Part shown: positions 46,044 through 55,424 of the stretch, one piece after another | Numbering within the stretch: the first letter of the stretch is position 1 | How the letters are laid out: the number at the start of each line of letters is the position of its first letter | Source: Xanthomonas translucens pv. cerealis | GTDB lineage: Bacteria; Pseudomonadota; Gammaproteobacteria; Xanthomonadales; Xanthomonadaceae | Length of the DNA: 64,000 nt | Reading direction: 5' to 3' | Assembly (NCBI RefSeq): GCF_006838285.1 | Contig: NZ_CP038228.1 | Location: 186,001 to 250,000 of the forward strand | Notes under the pieces: generated by a model | Seen by the model: only the letters and a program-made list of their open reading frames with translations | Databases searched by the model: none | Told to the model about the DNA's origin: nothing | Translations under genes and position numbers: made by a program

Positions 46044-47222
46044 ATGCCCATCCTGCGAATGACCGATCTCGACCTGTCCGGCAAGCGTGTGCTGATCCGG
46101 CAAGACCTCAACGTGCCGATCGACGACAACGGCCAGATCACGTCCGAGCAGCGCATCCTGGCCTCGGTGCCGACGCTGCGCCATGCGCTCGAGCAGGGCG
46201 CAGCGGTGATGGTGACCTCGCACCTGGGCCGGCCCAAGGAAGGCGTGTGGACGCAGGCCGATTCGCTGGCGCCGGTCGCCGCGCGGCTGGCCGCGCTGCT
46301 CGGCACCGAGGTGCCGCTGCTGCGCGATTGGGTCGACGGCGTGGAGGTGCAGCCGGGCCAGATCGTGCTGCTGGAGAATTGCCGCATGAACCTTGGCGAG
46401 GGCAAGGACGACGAGGCGCTGGCGCAGAAATATGCGGCGCTGTGCGACGTGTTCGTGATGGATGCGTTCGGCACCGCGCACCGCGCGCAGGCGTCCACCC
46501 ACGGCGTGGTCAGGTTCGCGCCGGTGGCGGCCGGCGGCCCGCTGCTGATGGCCGAGCTGGACGCGCTGGCCAAGGCGCTGCAGCACCCGGCCAAGCCGCT
46601 GCTGGCGATCGTCGCCGGCAGCAAGGTCTCCACCAAGCTGGAGTTGCTGTCGAACCTGGTCGACAAGGTCGAGCAGCTGATCGTCGGCGGCGGCATCGCC
46701 AATACCTTCATCGCCGCGGCCGGCCACCCGGTCGGCAAGTCGCTGTGCGAGCCGGACCTGCTCGACACCGCGCGCAAGATCGTCGCCGACGCCAATGCGC
46801 GCGGCGCGGCGATCCCGTTGCCCACCGACGTGGTGGTGGCCAAGCAGTTCCTGCCCGACGCCGAAGCCACGGTGAAGGCGCTGGCCGACGTCGCCGCCGA
46901 CGACCTGATCCTGGACATCGGCCCGCAGACCGCCGCGCACTACGCCGACCTGATCGCCAAGGCCGGCACCGTGGTCTGGAACGGCCCGGTCGGCGTGTTC
47001 GAGTTCGATGCGTTCGGCCACGGCACCGAAACCCTGGCGCGCGCCATCGCCGCCTCGCCGGCGTTCTCCATCGCCGGCGGTGGCGACACCCTGGCTGCGG
47101 TCGACAAGTACGGCATCGCCGGGCAGGTGAGCTACATCTCCACCGGCGGTGGCGCCTTCCTGGAATTCCTGGAAGGCAAGACCCTGCCGGCGGTGGCGGC
47201 GCTGCAGGCGCGCGGCGCGTGA
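46044..47222 (+). CDS. pgk: Phosphoglycerate kinase
   Basis: Glycolytic enzyme making ATP from 1,3-bisphosphoglycerate. 392 residues, with the N-terminal substrate motif [17 protein letters not shown], the triose-binding SHLGRPKEG, the hinge motif [15 protein letters not shown], and nucleotide-binding [13 protein letters not shown]. The stop codon overlaps the GTG start of the HAD phosphatase gene, so both are in one transcript. Confidence 0.97.
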   Translation: MPILRMTDLDLSGKRVLIRQDLNVPIDDNGQITSEQRILASVPTLRHALEQGAAVMVTSHLGRPKEGVWTQADSLAPVAARLAALLGTEVPLLRDWVDGVEVQPGQIVLLENCRMNLGEGKDDEALAQKYAALCDVFVMDAFGTAHRAQASTHGVVRFAPVAAGGPLLMAELDALAKALQHPAKPLLAIVAGSKVSTKLELLSNLVDKVEQLIVGGGIANTFIAAAGHPVGKSLCEPDLLDTARKIVADANARGAAIPLPTDVVVAKQFLPDAEATVKALADVAADDLILDIGPQTAAHYADLIAKAGTVVWNGPVGVFEFDAFGHGTETLARAIAASPAFSIAGGGDTLAAVDKYGIAGQVSYISTGGGAFLEFLEGKTLPAVAALQARGA

Positions 47223-47863
47223 GCGCGAGCACCCTGTTCTTCGACCTGGACGGCACTCTGGTCGATTCGGAGGCCGGCATCGTCGGCAGCATCCGCCATG
47301 CGTTCGCCGAACTCGGGCGCCCGGCGCCCGAGCCGCAGCAACTGCGCGGCTGGATCGGGCCGCCGTTGCGCGACAGCTTCAAGGACTATTTCCCCGGCGA
47401 CCAGTCGCTGGCCGCGCAGGCGCTGGCGCTGTACCGGGAGCGCTACGACGCGCAGGGCTGGCGCGAGCACACCGTGTTCCCGGAGGTTGGCGCGGCGGTC
47501 GCGGCATTGGCCGCGGCCGGCCATCGCTTCGCGGTGGTGACCTCGAAGAACGAACGCTTCGCCCGGCGCATCGTCGCGACGCTGCCGTTCGCCGCGCACT
47601 TTGAGGAGATCGTCGGCGCCAGCGACGACGGCCAGCGCCGCTTCAAGCCGGACCTGATCGCCGAGGCCCTGCAGCGATTGTCGCTACAGCCGGCGCAATG
47701 CGTGATGCTCGGCGACCGGCGCATGGACATCGAGGGCGCCAACCACCACGGCATGCGCAGCATCGGCGTGCTGTGGGGCTTCGGCGATGCAGCCGAGCTG
47801 CGCCAGGCCGGCGCCAGCGCGCTGGCCGAGGTGCCGGCGCAGTTGCCGGCGCTGCTTGCTTGA
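47219..47863 (+). CDS. HAD-family phosphatase, phosphoglycolate phosphatase-like
   Basis: 214 residues starting at GTG 47219, four bases overlapping the pgk stop (GTGA). HAD motif [15 protein letters not shown], motif [15 protein letters not shown] (Ser/Thr at the end of the strand), motif III Lys in RRFKPDLI and motif [17 protein letters not shown] are all present, with a helical cap (residues 15-85). Closest in pattern to Gph/pyrophosphatase-type HADs. The coupling with pgk suggests removal of 2-phosphoglycolate or other glycolytic side products. Confidence 0.87.
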   Translation: MSASTLFFDLDGTLVDSEAGIVGSIRHAFAELGRPAPEPQQLRGWIGPPLRDSFKDYFPGDQSLAAQALALYRERYDAQGWREHTVFPEVGAAVAALAAAGHRFAVVTSKNERFARRIVATLPFAAHFEEIVGASDDGQRRFKPDLIAEALQRLSLQPAQCVMLGDRRMDIEGANHHGMRSIGVLWGFGDAAELRQAGASALAEVPAQLPALLA

Positions 47864-48217
47864 GGGCTGGGAACGGGGGAATGGGGATGCGTAAAAGCGG
47901 AGCCGCTGCGGAACTTATGTGATGCCGGCCTGCTTCGCGTGCGTGGGGTGGAGCGCCAGACCGCCATGTGGCGCGTCTGATCGGCGGCTGGCGGCTGTGC
48001 CTGACAGCGCAGGGAACGGCGCAAGCGCGGTGAGTCCGGGCTTGTCTGGCACGCGGGCTGGTGCTGGCCAGGCAGCACTGGCGCGGCGTCGAGTCCGCAT
48101 ACTGTCCCGCATTGTCTGCAGGACATGCGCGCATCCGCGGCGGCCTATGTCGATTCGCCATCCTGCCGTCGCAGTGCCTGTGCTAATTTTGACCGCTTTT
48201 CCAGGGAACGACGTCTC
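47864..48217. other. Intergenic region between the HAD gene and pyk
   Basis: 354 bases with no supportable gene on either strand. Bases 47872-47892 (GGGAACGGGGGAATGGGGAT) resemble one arm of the G-rich repeat at 13152-13286, without a matching inverted arm. A TAATTT at 48184-48189 could be a weak -10 for pyk. Confidence 0.5.
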
Positions 48218-49684
48218 ATGATCGAACGCCAGCGCCGCACCAAGATTCTCGCCACCCTCGGCCCGGCCACGGATCCGCCCGGCGTACTCGAGGACCTGTT
48301 CCGCGCCGGCGTCAACGTCGTGCGCCTGAATTTCTCCCACGGCGACCCGTCCGGCCAGGCCAAGCGTGCCGCCGAAGTGCGCGCTGCCGCGCAGCGCGTG
48401 GGCAGCGAAGTGGGCATCCTCGCCGACCTGCCGGGGCCGAAGATCCGCATCGAGCGCTTCGCCGCCGGCAAGGTGGCGCTGAAGGCCGGCGCGCGCTTCG
48501 ACCTGGTCGCCGATCCAAACGCGCCGGCCGGCGACGAGCACCAGGTCGGCGTCAGTTACCTGGGCCTGCCCAACGACGTCAAGCCTGGCGACGTGCTGCT
48601 GCTCGACGACGGCCTGCTGCAGTTGCAGGTGGTCGAAGTCGATGGCGCGCGCATCGTCAACACCGTGCTCAACGACGGCATGCTGTCCGACCGCAAGGGC
48701 CTGAACAAGCAGGGCGGCGGCCTGTCGCTGGGCGCGCTGACCGAGCGCGACAAGGAGCTGATCGGCATCGTCGCCAAGATCGGCGTGGACTTCATCGCGG
48801 TATCGTTCTGCCGCAACGCGCAGGACATGCACGACGCGCGCCGCATCGCCCGCGAGCACGGTTGCGAGGCCGCGCTGGTGTCCAAGATCGAGCGCACCGA
48901 GGCGATCGAGAACCTGAGCGAGATCGTCGAGGCCAGCGACGTGGTGATGGTCGCGCGCGGCGACCTGGGGGTGGAGATCGGCGATGCCGAACTGCCCGGC
49001 CTGCAGAAGAAGATCATTCGCGAGTCGCTGGCGCAGAACAAGGTGGTGATCACCGCCACGCAGATGCTGCAGTCGATGGTCGAGAATCCCATCCCGACCC
49101 GCGCCGAGGTGCTGGACGTGGCCAATGCGGTGATCGACGGCACCGATGCGGTGATGCTGTCGGCCGAGACCGCCGCCGGCGCCTACCCGGTCAAGGCGGT
49201 GCAGGCGATGGCCCGCATCTGCCTGGGCGCCGAGCGCCAGTTCGAGATGGACACCGACTTCGAGGCCGCGCAGCGCAACCTCGAGCGCGCCGACCAGGCG
49301 ATCGCAATGGCGACGATGTTCCTGTCCGAGCACATCGGCCTGAGCGGCGTGGTCACCCTGACCGAATCCGGCGGCACCCCGCGCTTCCTGTCGCGATTCC
49401 GCTCGAAGATGCCGATCTACGCGTTCACCCGCCACGACGGCGCGCGCCGCGGCATGGCGATGATGCGCGGCGTGTTCCCGATCAACTTCGACAGCCGCGG
49501 CCTGACCCCGCGCGAAGCGGCGCGCGCGGCGATCCGCCTGCTGGTCGAGGCCGAGCGCATGGGCCCCGGTGACCGCGTGGTGTTCACCAGCGGCGAGCAC
49601 ATGGAAACCCACGGCGCGACCAACACGCTGCGCCTACTCGAGGTCGGCCCGGACGGCCGCGCCAGCGGCCTGGGCGAGCTGTAA
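48218..49684 (+). CDS. pyk: Pyruvate kinase
   Basis: Converts phosphoenolpyruvate and ADP to pyruvate and ATP. 488 residues from ATG 48218 (AGGGAA upstream): RRTKILATLGPATDPP, metal/substrate loop VNVVRLNFSHGD, B-domain (ADLPGPKIRIERFA), catalytic Lys in ALVSKIERTEAIENL, the signature VMVARGDLGVEIG and ITATQMLQSMVENPIPTRAE. The C-terminal allosteric domain is complete (ESGGTPRFLSRFR). Terminator follows. Confidence 0.97.
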   Translation: MIERQRRTKILATLGPATDPPGVLEDLFRAGVNVVRLNFSHGDPSGQAKRAAEVRAAAQRVGSEVGILADLPGPKIRIERFAAGKVALKAGARFDLVADPNAPAGDEHQVGVSYLGLPNDVKPGDVLLLDDGLLQLQVVEVDGARIVNTVLNDGMLSDRKGLNKQGGGLSLGALTERDKELIGIVAKIGVDFIAVSFCRNAQDMHDARRIAREHGCEAALVSKIERTEAIENLSEIVEASDVVMVARGDLGVEIGDAELPGLQKKIIRESLAQNKVVITATQMLQSMVENPIPTRAEVLDVANAVIDGTDAVMLSAETAAGAYPVKAVQAMARICLGAERQFEMDTDFEAAQRNLERADQAIAMATMFLSEHIGLSGVVTLTESGGTPRFLSRFRSKMPIYAFTRHDGARRGMAMMRGVFPINFDSRGLTPREAARAAIRLLVEAERMGPGDRVVFTSGEHMETHGATNTLRLLEVGPDGRASGLGEL

Positions 49685-49718
49685 CCGCAGCGGCGCACTG
49701 CTCTACGCCGCTGCACGA

Positions 49719-49752
49719 CCGCGCGCTGCCTGTACAGCGCGCGGTTTTTTTT
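49719..49752 (+). terminator. Rho-independent terminator of pyk
   Basis: Ten-pair perfect stem CCGCGCGCTG / CAGCGCGCGG with a 6-base loop, then eight T, 34 bases after the pyk stop. Confidence 0.95.
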
Positions 49753-49916
49753 GCCTGTCCGCGCGTTCGGCCGCTCGTTCGCCAGCACGCGGTAGTGCGT
49801 GTGCGGTCGCGCGTTGCGTCTACCGGATGGAAACGGTTGCAAGCATTTCGTGAAGAAATCGGTAGCGTTTGCCGCGATATACTTACGGCTTCCCCGTCCC
49901 GTGCCACAGGAATTCC

Positions 49917-50921
49917 ATGAGCATCGAACAGCTTGCCGAAACCGCACAGGCGATGGTCGCCCCGGGCAAGGGCATCATCGCGATCGACGAATCCACCAGC
50001 ACGATCGCCAAGCGCTTCGCCAGCGTCGGCATCGAGAACGTCGAAGAGAACCGCCGCGCGTATCGCGAGCTGCTGCTGACCACGCCGAAGCTGGGCGACC
50101 ACATCTCCGGCGCGATCCTGTACGACGAGACCATCCGCCAGAAGACCAGGGACGGCGTGCCGTTCCCGAAGTACATGGCCGAGCACGGCATCATTCCCGG
50201 GATCAAGGTCGACAAGGGGACGCATCCGCTGGCCGGCATGCCCGGCGAACTGATCACCGAAGGCCTGGACGGCCTACGCGCGCGCCTTGAGGAGTACTAC
50301 AAGCTCGGCGCGCGCTTCGCCAAGTGGCGCGCGGTGATCACCATCGGCGAGGACACCCCGTCGGGCGTGTGCATCGAGACCAACGCGCATGCGCTGGCGC
50401 GCTACGCGGCGCTGTGCCAGGAGCAGGGCCTGGTGCCGATGGTGGAGCCGGAGGTGCTGATGGACGGCAACCACGATATCGAGACCTGCTACGAGGTCAC
50501 CGAAGCCACGCTGCGTTCGTTGTTCGGCGCGCTGTACGAGCAGAACGTAGTGCTGGAAGGCACCATCCTGAAGGCCTCGATGGTCATCGCCGGCAAGGAC
50601 TGCGACGAGCAGGCCAGCGTCGAGGAAGTGGCCGAGTCCACCGTGATGTGCCTGAAGAGCACGGTGCCGGCGATCCTGCCGGGCATCGTGTTCCTGTCCG
50701 GCGGGCAGACCGATGAGCAGTCCACCGCGCATCTCAATGCGATGAATCAGATCGGCACCCTGCCGTGGCCGCTCAGCTTCTCCTACGGCCGCGCGATGCA
50801 GCAGGCCGCGCTGAAACTGTGGGCGCAGGACATGAAGGGCAACGTCGCCAAGGCGCAGCAGGTGGTCTACGAGCGCGCCAAGGAAAACGGCCTGGCCGCA
50901 CTGGGCAAGTGGCAGGACTGA
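49917..50921 (+). CDS. fba: Class I fructose-bisphosphate aldolase (eukaryote-like type)
   Basis: Schiff-base aldolase cleaving fructose 1,6-bisphosphate. 334 residues from ATG 49917 (CAGGAA before it). Family text: QAMVAPGKGIIAIDESTSTI, RRAYRELLLTTP, FAKWRAVITIGE, the Schiff-base lysine in EGTILKASMVIAGKD, and the phosphate loop FLSGGQTDEQS. This is the animal/plant-type class I fold, not the DhnA/FbaB type. A TATACT -10-like box lies at 49878-49883. Completes the local glycolytic group with gapA, pgk and pyk. Confidence 0.95.
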   Translation: MSIEQLAETAQAMVAPGKGIIAIDESTSTIAKRFASVGIENVEENRRAYRELLLTTPKLGDHISGAILYDETIRQKTRDGVPFPKYMAEHGIIPGIKVDKGTHPLAGMPGELITEGLDGLRARLEEYYKLGARFAKWRAVITIGEDTPSGVCIETNAHALARYAALCQEQGLVPMVEPEVLMDGNHDIETCYEVTEATLRSLFGALYEQNVVLEGTILKASMVIAGKDCDEQASVEEVAESTVMCLKSTVPAILPGIVFLSGGQTDEQSTAHLNAMNQIGTLPWPLSFSYGRAMQQAALKLWAQDMKGNVAKAQQVVYERAKENGLAALGKWQD

Positions 50922-50943
50922 GGCCCGCATAGAAGCGCACGAA

Positions 50944-50964
50944 AACGCCGGCATCGCCGGCGTT
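50944..50964 (+). terminator. Rho-independent terminator of fba
   Basis: Nine-pair stem AACGCCGGC / GCCGGCGTT with an ATC loop, flanked by ACGA / TCGT that can lengthen it and followed by TTTT, 23 bases after the fba stop. Confidence 0.85.
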
Positions 50965-51161
50965 GTCGTTTTGTAGCCCGTCTTTTGCGAGCGCAGGCGT
51001 CGCAGGGGCGGATGGGGGGCGGATGCAGGCGGTATAAATCGATGCCCAGCTGGCGGCCTGCAGTTCGCAATCGACGGCGCCGCTTCGGCCGCGGCATGTG
51101 CCACTTCCGTGGTAGTTCGCATACTCGGTGGCAGAGTCAGGCAAGCGGACGTTCGCCGCTC

Positions 51162-52082
51162 ATGTCCCTTCGTAAAAAAATGATGCTACCCATGCAAAAA
51201 ATCGTCGCGCGCAATTCTTATGTCTCGCCCCAGGACGTTTCAGCGGACAGAAGCGGTGACGCCACACACGTCCATGACACATCATCCAGCGCATTCACTC
51301 ACGGGGCCGAAGATGCGTTGGCGCCCTTGTTGCCTCGTTTCGACCACCCCAAGAGGCGCGAAACCCGGCACGAGCCGCTGCCTCTCGGTGCGCCCGAACG
51401 TTCCAGAACGAGGGAGAGGAAGAGCGTTGAACAGCGCGGCGCCGAGCTTGCCGGGAGAAGCCAATCGGTCGACCGCGGGCTATGCGCAAGCAGCCGTGCC
51501 GGCGGCACGGACGTCGATGCAGTCCTCAACAACTACAGGGTCGCGGAGCTGAGAGGCGCCAACGCGAGGCAGGCCTGTATGGGCTTTGCCGTGCAATGGT
51601 TGGGCGTTCGTGGGCAAGGCGAGCCTGCTAGCAGGATTTTATCGCTGAACGCTGATGAAGCTGAGAACATTCAATATGCATACGAAGACGCCGCCGAATC
51701 GGCAGGTGGAAACCGGGAGCAGCGAGAAGACGCCCGGATCGCAGCGCGACAGAGGATTCTTGTCTCTCGCGGACTGCAGCCGATGGGCCAGTCTGCGATG
51801 TTCCATGTAAGTAGGCAAACAGACGCGCTGGCCCACATTGCGCGCGAACGCCAGGCATGTCTGGTCAGCTTGTGCTTCGATTGCAGCGGGAAGCGTGTTC
51901 GGCACGCTGTGGCCACTTCGAGCGCTGGCGGCAATGTCTCGCTTTTTGACCCCAACTACGGTGAATTCTCGTCGAGCGCTGCAGGGTTGCCAGATATGTT
52001 CGAGGGGCTGATGGCGAGATACGGGAGTCGAATGAATGGGTACCTCGAACTTGAAAGCATGGTCATACAGGGGGTGGCGTAG
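51162..52082 (+). CDS. C58-family cysteine protease, YopT/AvrPphB-like putative effector
   Basis: 306 residues from ATG 51162 (other in-frame ATGs at 51180 and 51192; no clear ribosome site). The C-terminal half has the Peptidase_C58 triad: Cys139 in ARQACMGFAVQWL, His248 in RVRHAVATS and Asp263 in LFDPNYGEF. The His-to-Asp spacing of 15 equals that reported for AvrPphB (C98, H212, D227). The first ~110 residues are polar, Ser/Arg-rich and disordered, as in type III-secreted proteins; no signal peptide or membrane helix. Codon use is less GC-rich than the flanking glycolytic genes, suggesting transfer. No secretion genes or chaperone are nearby, so delivery route is unknown. Confidence 0.8.
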   Translation: MSLRKKMMLPMQKIVARNSYVSPQDVSADRSGDATHVHDTSSSAFTHGAEDALAPLLPRFDHPKRRETRHEPLPLGAPERSRTRERKSVEQRGAELAGRSQSVDRGLCASSRAGGTDVDAVLNNYRVAELRGANARQACMGFAVQWLGVRGQGEPASRILSLNADEAENIQYAYEDAAESAGGNREQREDARIAARQRILVSRGLQPMGQSAMFHVSRQTDALAHIARERQACLVSLCFDCSGKRVRHAVATSSAGGNVSLFDPNYGEFSSSAAGLPDMFEGLMARYGSRMNGYLELESMVIQGVA

Positions 52083-52266
52083 GCACGCTCCAGCGACACC
52101 TACGAAAAGACGGCTGCTGATCTTGCCGCTCGCACCGGCAACCCCATTGCTTGTCGCATTGGTGCGCGCGCTTGCCTTCGCCTGCACGGCTCATTGAGCA
52201 GGGGAAGCGCTCCGGTAGCGCCTGCTGCCTGAGCGGATCGCGGGGGCATGCCTTTGCCGGTAAGGC

Positions 52267-52824
52267 TCAGGCCACCTGCGGCTGCGCCGCCTGCAGCAAG
52301 GACACCTGCATCAACGCTTGCTGATAGGCCTTGTAGGCCGCATCGCTGTAGGCGACCAGGATCACCCGCTTCGGCACCGCATGCGCGCGCTGCCAGGCGG
52401 TGGTTTCGGCCACCGAGATGCGCGCGGCCTGGTGCAGCGGGTAGCCGTACACGCCGCAGCTGATCGCCGGGAACGCCACCGAATGCAGGCCCAGTTGTTC
52501 GGCCAGGCGCAGCGAGCGCCAGTAGCAGTTGCCGAGCAGGGCCGGCTCGTCGTGGGCGCCATCGCGCCATACCGGGCCGACGGTATGCAGCACGTGCCGC
52601 GCCTTGAGCCGGTGCCCGGCGGTGGCGCGGACTTCGCCGACCGGGCAGCGCACGCCGGGCTTGAGTTCCGGCAGGCGCAGGCACTCTTCCAGCAGCTGAG
52701 GGCCGGCGGCGCGGTGTATCGCCCCGTCCACGCCGCCACCGCCGAGCAGGGATTCGTTGGCGGCGTTGACGATGGCGTCCACGTCCAGTTCGGTGATGTC
52801 GCCTTGCCAGATTTCGATTTTCAT
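52267..52824 (-). CDS. Macrodomain (O-acetyl-ADP-ribose deacetylase-like) protein
   Basis: 185-residue single macrodomain that binds ADP-ribose and probably removes it from acetate or from proteins (MacroD/YmdB type). Start MKIEIWQGDITELDVDAIVN, then the loop NAANESLLGGGGVDGAIH with catalytic Asn/Asp and glycine-rich phosphate binding, and the second loop FPAISCGVYGYPLHQAA. ATG 52824 is chosen because it begins directly at the domain. Stands alone; divergent from the small membrane protein gene. Confidence 0.92.
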   Translation of the reverse strand: MKIEIWQGDITELDVDAIVNAANESLLGGGGVDGAIHRAAGPQLLEECLRLPELKPGVRCPVGEVRATAGHRLKARHVLHTVGPVWRDGAHDEPALLGNCYWRSLRLAEQLGLHSVAFPAISCGVYGYPLHQAARISVAETTAWQRAHAVPKRVILVAYSDAAYKAYQQALMQVSLLQAAQPQVA

Positions 52825-52950
52825 GCCGGGATCTTTATGGGATTCCAATGACGGAAACGTGATGAACAGGGGGTTCGCGCTGGACCGACACAACGGCGGC
52901 TTCACTGGCGAACGGCAAGACTGCGATGTCTCCATCTCAGCGCCTGCGAC

Positions 52951-53457
52951 ATGAACCGCACCCAGCCCTCACCCGCCATCGCCGAGGCCCTGGCGCGTGG
53001 CGAGATCATCAAGGCAATCAAGCTGTTGCGCGCGCAGAGCGGCATGGACCTGGGCAGCGCCAAGCGGCAGGTGGACGCATGGCTGCGTGCCGGGGCGGCG
53101 CAGACGGTCGCGGAGATGCTCGAGCGGCATGCCGGCGCCCCCCAGACTTCAGTAGGTGCATCGACCGGGGCGCATCGGCTGCCGCCGGCGGCCTTGCTGG
53201 CGCTGGGCCAGGGACGCCTGCTGCAGGCGATCAAGCTGACCCGCGAGCAGCATCCGGGCATGCAGCTGCGCGAGGCCAAGGCACTGGTCGAGCGCTACCG
53301 CGACCGCAGTGCGCCGCGCGTTGGGACGCTGCCGACCGTGGCCGGCGGCGATCGCCCCGGCGCATGGCTGTGGCGCATGCTGGTGCTGGTGCTGGTGCTG
53401 GTGCTGGTGCTGGTACTGGTCGCCGCCGTGGCGTTCTGGTGGCTGCGCGGTGGCTGA
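52951..53457 (+). CDS. Membrane protein with two L7/L12 C-terminal-like repeats
   Basis: 168 residues. Two copies of a ribosomal L7/L12-CTD-like helix pair are visible: AIAEALARGEIIKAIKLLR with GMDLGSAKRQVDAWL (residues 8-46) and LALGQGRLLQAIKLTREQHP with GMQLREAKALVERY (residues 80-116). A C-terminal anchor helix follows (residues about 143-163), made largely of Leu-Val dipeptides that come from a hexanucleotide repeat at 53380-53421. No function assigned; small proteins of this kind occur singly in Xanthomonas-type genomes. Starts 126 bases from the divergent macrodomain gene. Confidence 0.75.
   Translation: MNRTQPSPAIAEALARGEIIKAIKLLRAQSGMDLGSAKRQVDAWLRAGAAQTVAEMLERHAGAPQTSVGASTGAHRLPPAALLALGQGRLLQAIKLTREQHPGMQLREAKALVERYRDRSAPRVGTLPTVAGGDRPGAWLWRMLVLVLVLVLVLVLVAAVAFWWLRGG
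53380..53421 (+). repeat. Hexanucleotide microsatellite (CTGGTG)n in a membrane helix
   Basis: Five exact CTGGTG units (53380-53409) followed by CTGGTA and CTGGTC. Each unit adds Leu-Val to the C-terminal membrane helix of the 52951-53457 gene. Changes in copy number keep the frame but change helix length. Confidence 0.9.
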
Positions 53458-53584
53458 TGTGGGAGTCGATCTTATAAGGTCGCGGGATAGGAGGCTCGCC
53501 GACGCCAGCGCGGTTGCGATCCAGCGCGATGTATCCGATGCGCCGTGCGGCACCGCCTATAGTCAGCGCCGCATCTGCGCGCAC

Positions 53585-53989
53585 TTAGCGCGCGTAGGCA
53601 CTGCCGAAGCGCTCGCGTAAGCGCGCTTCCTCGAACGGGATCAGCACCCGCTGCAGCGCCAGCAGCGGGAGCGGCAGCAGCGGGTTGCGGCTCTAGCGGT
53701 AGGGGCCATGCACGACCAGGCTGGACGGATCGCGTTCGGGCAGCACGGTGGTGCGCCGTTGCACGAACAGCGCCAGGCACAGCAGCGACAACAGCAGCCA
53801 GGTAGCGGCCACCACGCCGCCGGCCAGTTGCATCCAGGCCAGCGCACGGCCTTGCGGCAGCGGCAGCGCCTGTTGCAGCCACGCGCCGATGAGCATGGCG
53901 GCAAGGAAATGCATGGGCGATGTCGTGCGCACCAGCAGCGGGATGGGGTCGGGCTGGTCGCGCCGCTGTTCGCCTGTTTGATCGCTCAA
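53585..53989 (-). pseudogene. Isoprenylcysteine methyltransferase-like gene, broken
   Basis: From TTG 53989 (GGGAG nine bases upstream) the frame reads DQTGEQRRDQPDPIPLLVRT and then membrane helices (MHFLAAMLIGAWLQQAL; GGVVAATWLLLSLLCLALFV) and LVVHGPYR, the start of the ICMT/PEMT signature. A TAG at 53693-53695 stands where Tyr is expected (GPYR-Y-SRNP). Beyond it the frame continues SRNPLLPLPLLALQ and IPFEEARLRERFGSAYAR, the family's end, but ~40 residues between the two are missing. So both a nonsense codon and an internal deletion are present. Confidence 0.75.
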
Positions 53990-54207
53990 CGCTGCTTCTC
54001 CCGTCCTCAGGTCTGCGTGTAGCGTCACTACAGCGCGCCGCGGGCCAGGCATGGCCCGGGCGATGGTTCGCGGCGACAATGCGGCAGGTCTTGTGGGCGC
54101 GCCTACGCTTTGCGTGCTGTGCAGCCGCGGCGCAATGGTGTTCACTTGAGCCGCGGTACATGCCGCGCCGGTCCGCGGCCGTTCCTTCTTTCTCCAACAC
54201 ACATTCC

Positions 54208-55314
54208 ATGTCCTCTCCCGTCTCCGCGTCCGCTGGTTCCCCCGTTCCGCGCCGCCGCGTCATCCTCGAAGACGATATCGACGGTTTCACGCCCGCGCAG
54301 CTGCTGTTGCTGCAATCGCCGGAGGTCGAGGTGCTCGGCATCTCGGTGGTCAGCGGCAACATCTGGCGCGACGAGGCGCTGGCGCACACGCGCCGCCTGC
54401 TGGAAATCGCCGGCCGCGGCGAGGTGCCGGTGCTGCCCGGGCCGGTGCACCCGTTGCTCAACAGCGAGCTGGCCACCGAGCGCTGGGAAGCGCTGTACGG
54501 CAAACTGCTGTGGAAGGGCGCGTGGACCCGGCAATGGATCGAGCACGACACCGTGCAGAGTGCGCCGCGTTACCACGCGCACGACGTGGTGCCCGACCTG
54601 GCGCTGGGCAATCCGTCGGTGGTGCAGGCCGCCAGCGAGCCGGCGGCGTTGTTCATGATCCGCCAAGTGCGCCAATTCCCAGGCGAAGTCAGCATCGTCG
54701 CCACCGGTCCGTTGACCAATCTGGCGCTGGCGCAGCGGCTGGATCCGCAGTTCGCCTCGCTGGCCAGGGAACTGGTCTACATGGGCGGCAGCCTCAACCC
54801 GCGGCAGCGCCGCGACAGCGTGTCGGCGCGGCAGTTCGCGCGCGAGTTCGTCAATGCGCCGCGGCGCGAGTTCAATATCCGCTGGGACCCGGAAGCGGCG
54901 AGCATCGTGATGCGTTCGCCGTGGCGCAAGCTGGTGATGGTGCCGGTGGATCCGTCCACCGCCACCGAGTTGACCCCGCAGCTGCTGGCGCGGATGAGCG
55001 CCGCCGACACGCCGATCGGCCATGCGCTGCGCCGGCGCGAGCCGGGTTTCCCGCTATGGGACGAACTGGCCACGGCGCTGTGGCTGCAGCCGCAGCTGGC
55101 CACGGTCAGCGAGACGCTGTACATCGACGCCAATACCGAGTTCGGCCCCGGCTACGGCGACATCCTGTCATGGGCGCCGGGCTACCAGCCCGGCCTAGGC
55201 GAACAGGCGCAACAGGTGGTGCGCGAGGTCGATGTGGAGGCGCTCGAACGCCTGCTGGTGGAGCGTCTGACCGCGCCGCAGCCGCCAGCGCTGGGCGTGC
55301 CGCTGCCGGGCTGA
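54208..55314 (+). CDS. Nucleoside hydrolase (inosine-uridine-preferring type)
   Basis: Cleaves the N-glycosidic bond of ribonucleosides. 368 residues from ATG 54208. The N-terminal calcium-binding Asp cluster is present in modified form (VILEDDIDGFTPAQLLLL instead of the usual DPGxDD motif), and LGISVVSGNIWRDEALAHTR, SIVATGPLTNLALAQRLDP, LVYMGGS and FNIRWDPEAASIV are typical family motifs. An upstream in-frame ATG at 54079 would add a hydrophobic segment (ARLRFACCAAAAQW); whether the protein is exported depends on which start is used. Confidence 0.87.
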   Translation: MSSPVSASAGSPVPRRRVILEDDIDGFTPAQLLLLQSPEVEVLGISVVSGNIWRDEALAHTRRLLEIAGRGEVPVLPGPVHPLLNSELATERWEALYGKLLWKGAWTRQWIEHDTVQSAPRYHAHDVVPDLALGNPSVVQAASEPAALFMIRQVRQFPGEVSIVATGPLTNLALAQRLDPQFASLARELVYMGGSLNPRQRRDSVSARQFAREFVNAPRREFNIRWDPEAASIVMRSPWRKLVMVPVDPSTATELTPQLLARMSAADTPIGHALRRREPGFPLWDELATALWLQPQLATVSETLYIDANTEFGPGYGDILSWAPGYQPGLGEQAQQVVREVDVEALERLLVERLTAPQPPALGVPLPG

Positions 55315-55424
55315 GGCGCTTACCTCGGCCACCGCGGCATCCGCGGCACCGATCTGAACGTCATAACCGCGTACAACGCGGTGAGCCATGCGCCGTAGCC
55401 AGGCACGCCGCTTGTGCAAGCGCG

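Noticed and set aside
49832..49860. LacI-family operator upstream of fba (TTGCAAGCATTTCG)
   Set aside because: Only one half-site is convincing; the symmetric half does not match.
51060..51165. Possible plant-inducible promoter (PIP) box before the C58 protease gene
   Set aside because: TTCG-like boxes occur (near 51084, 51117 and 51155) but none has the TTCG-N16-TTCG spacing with a following -10 box.
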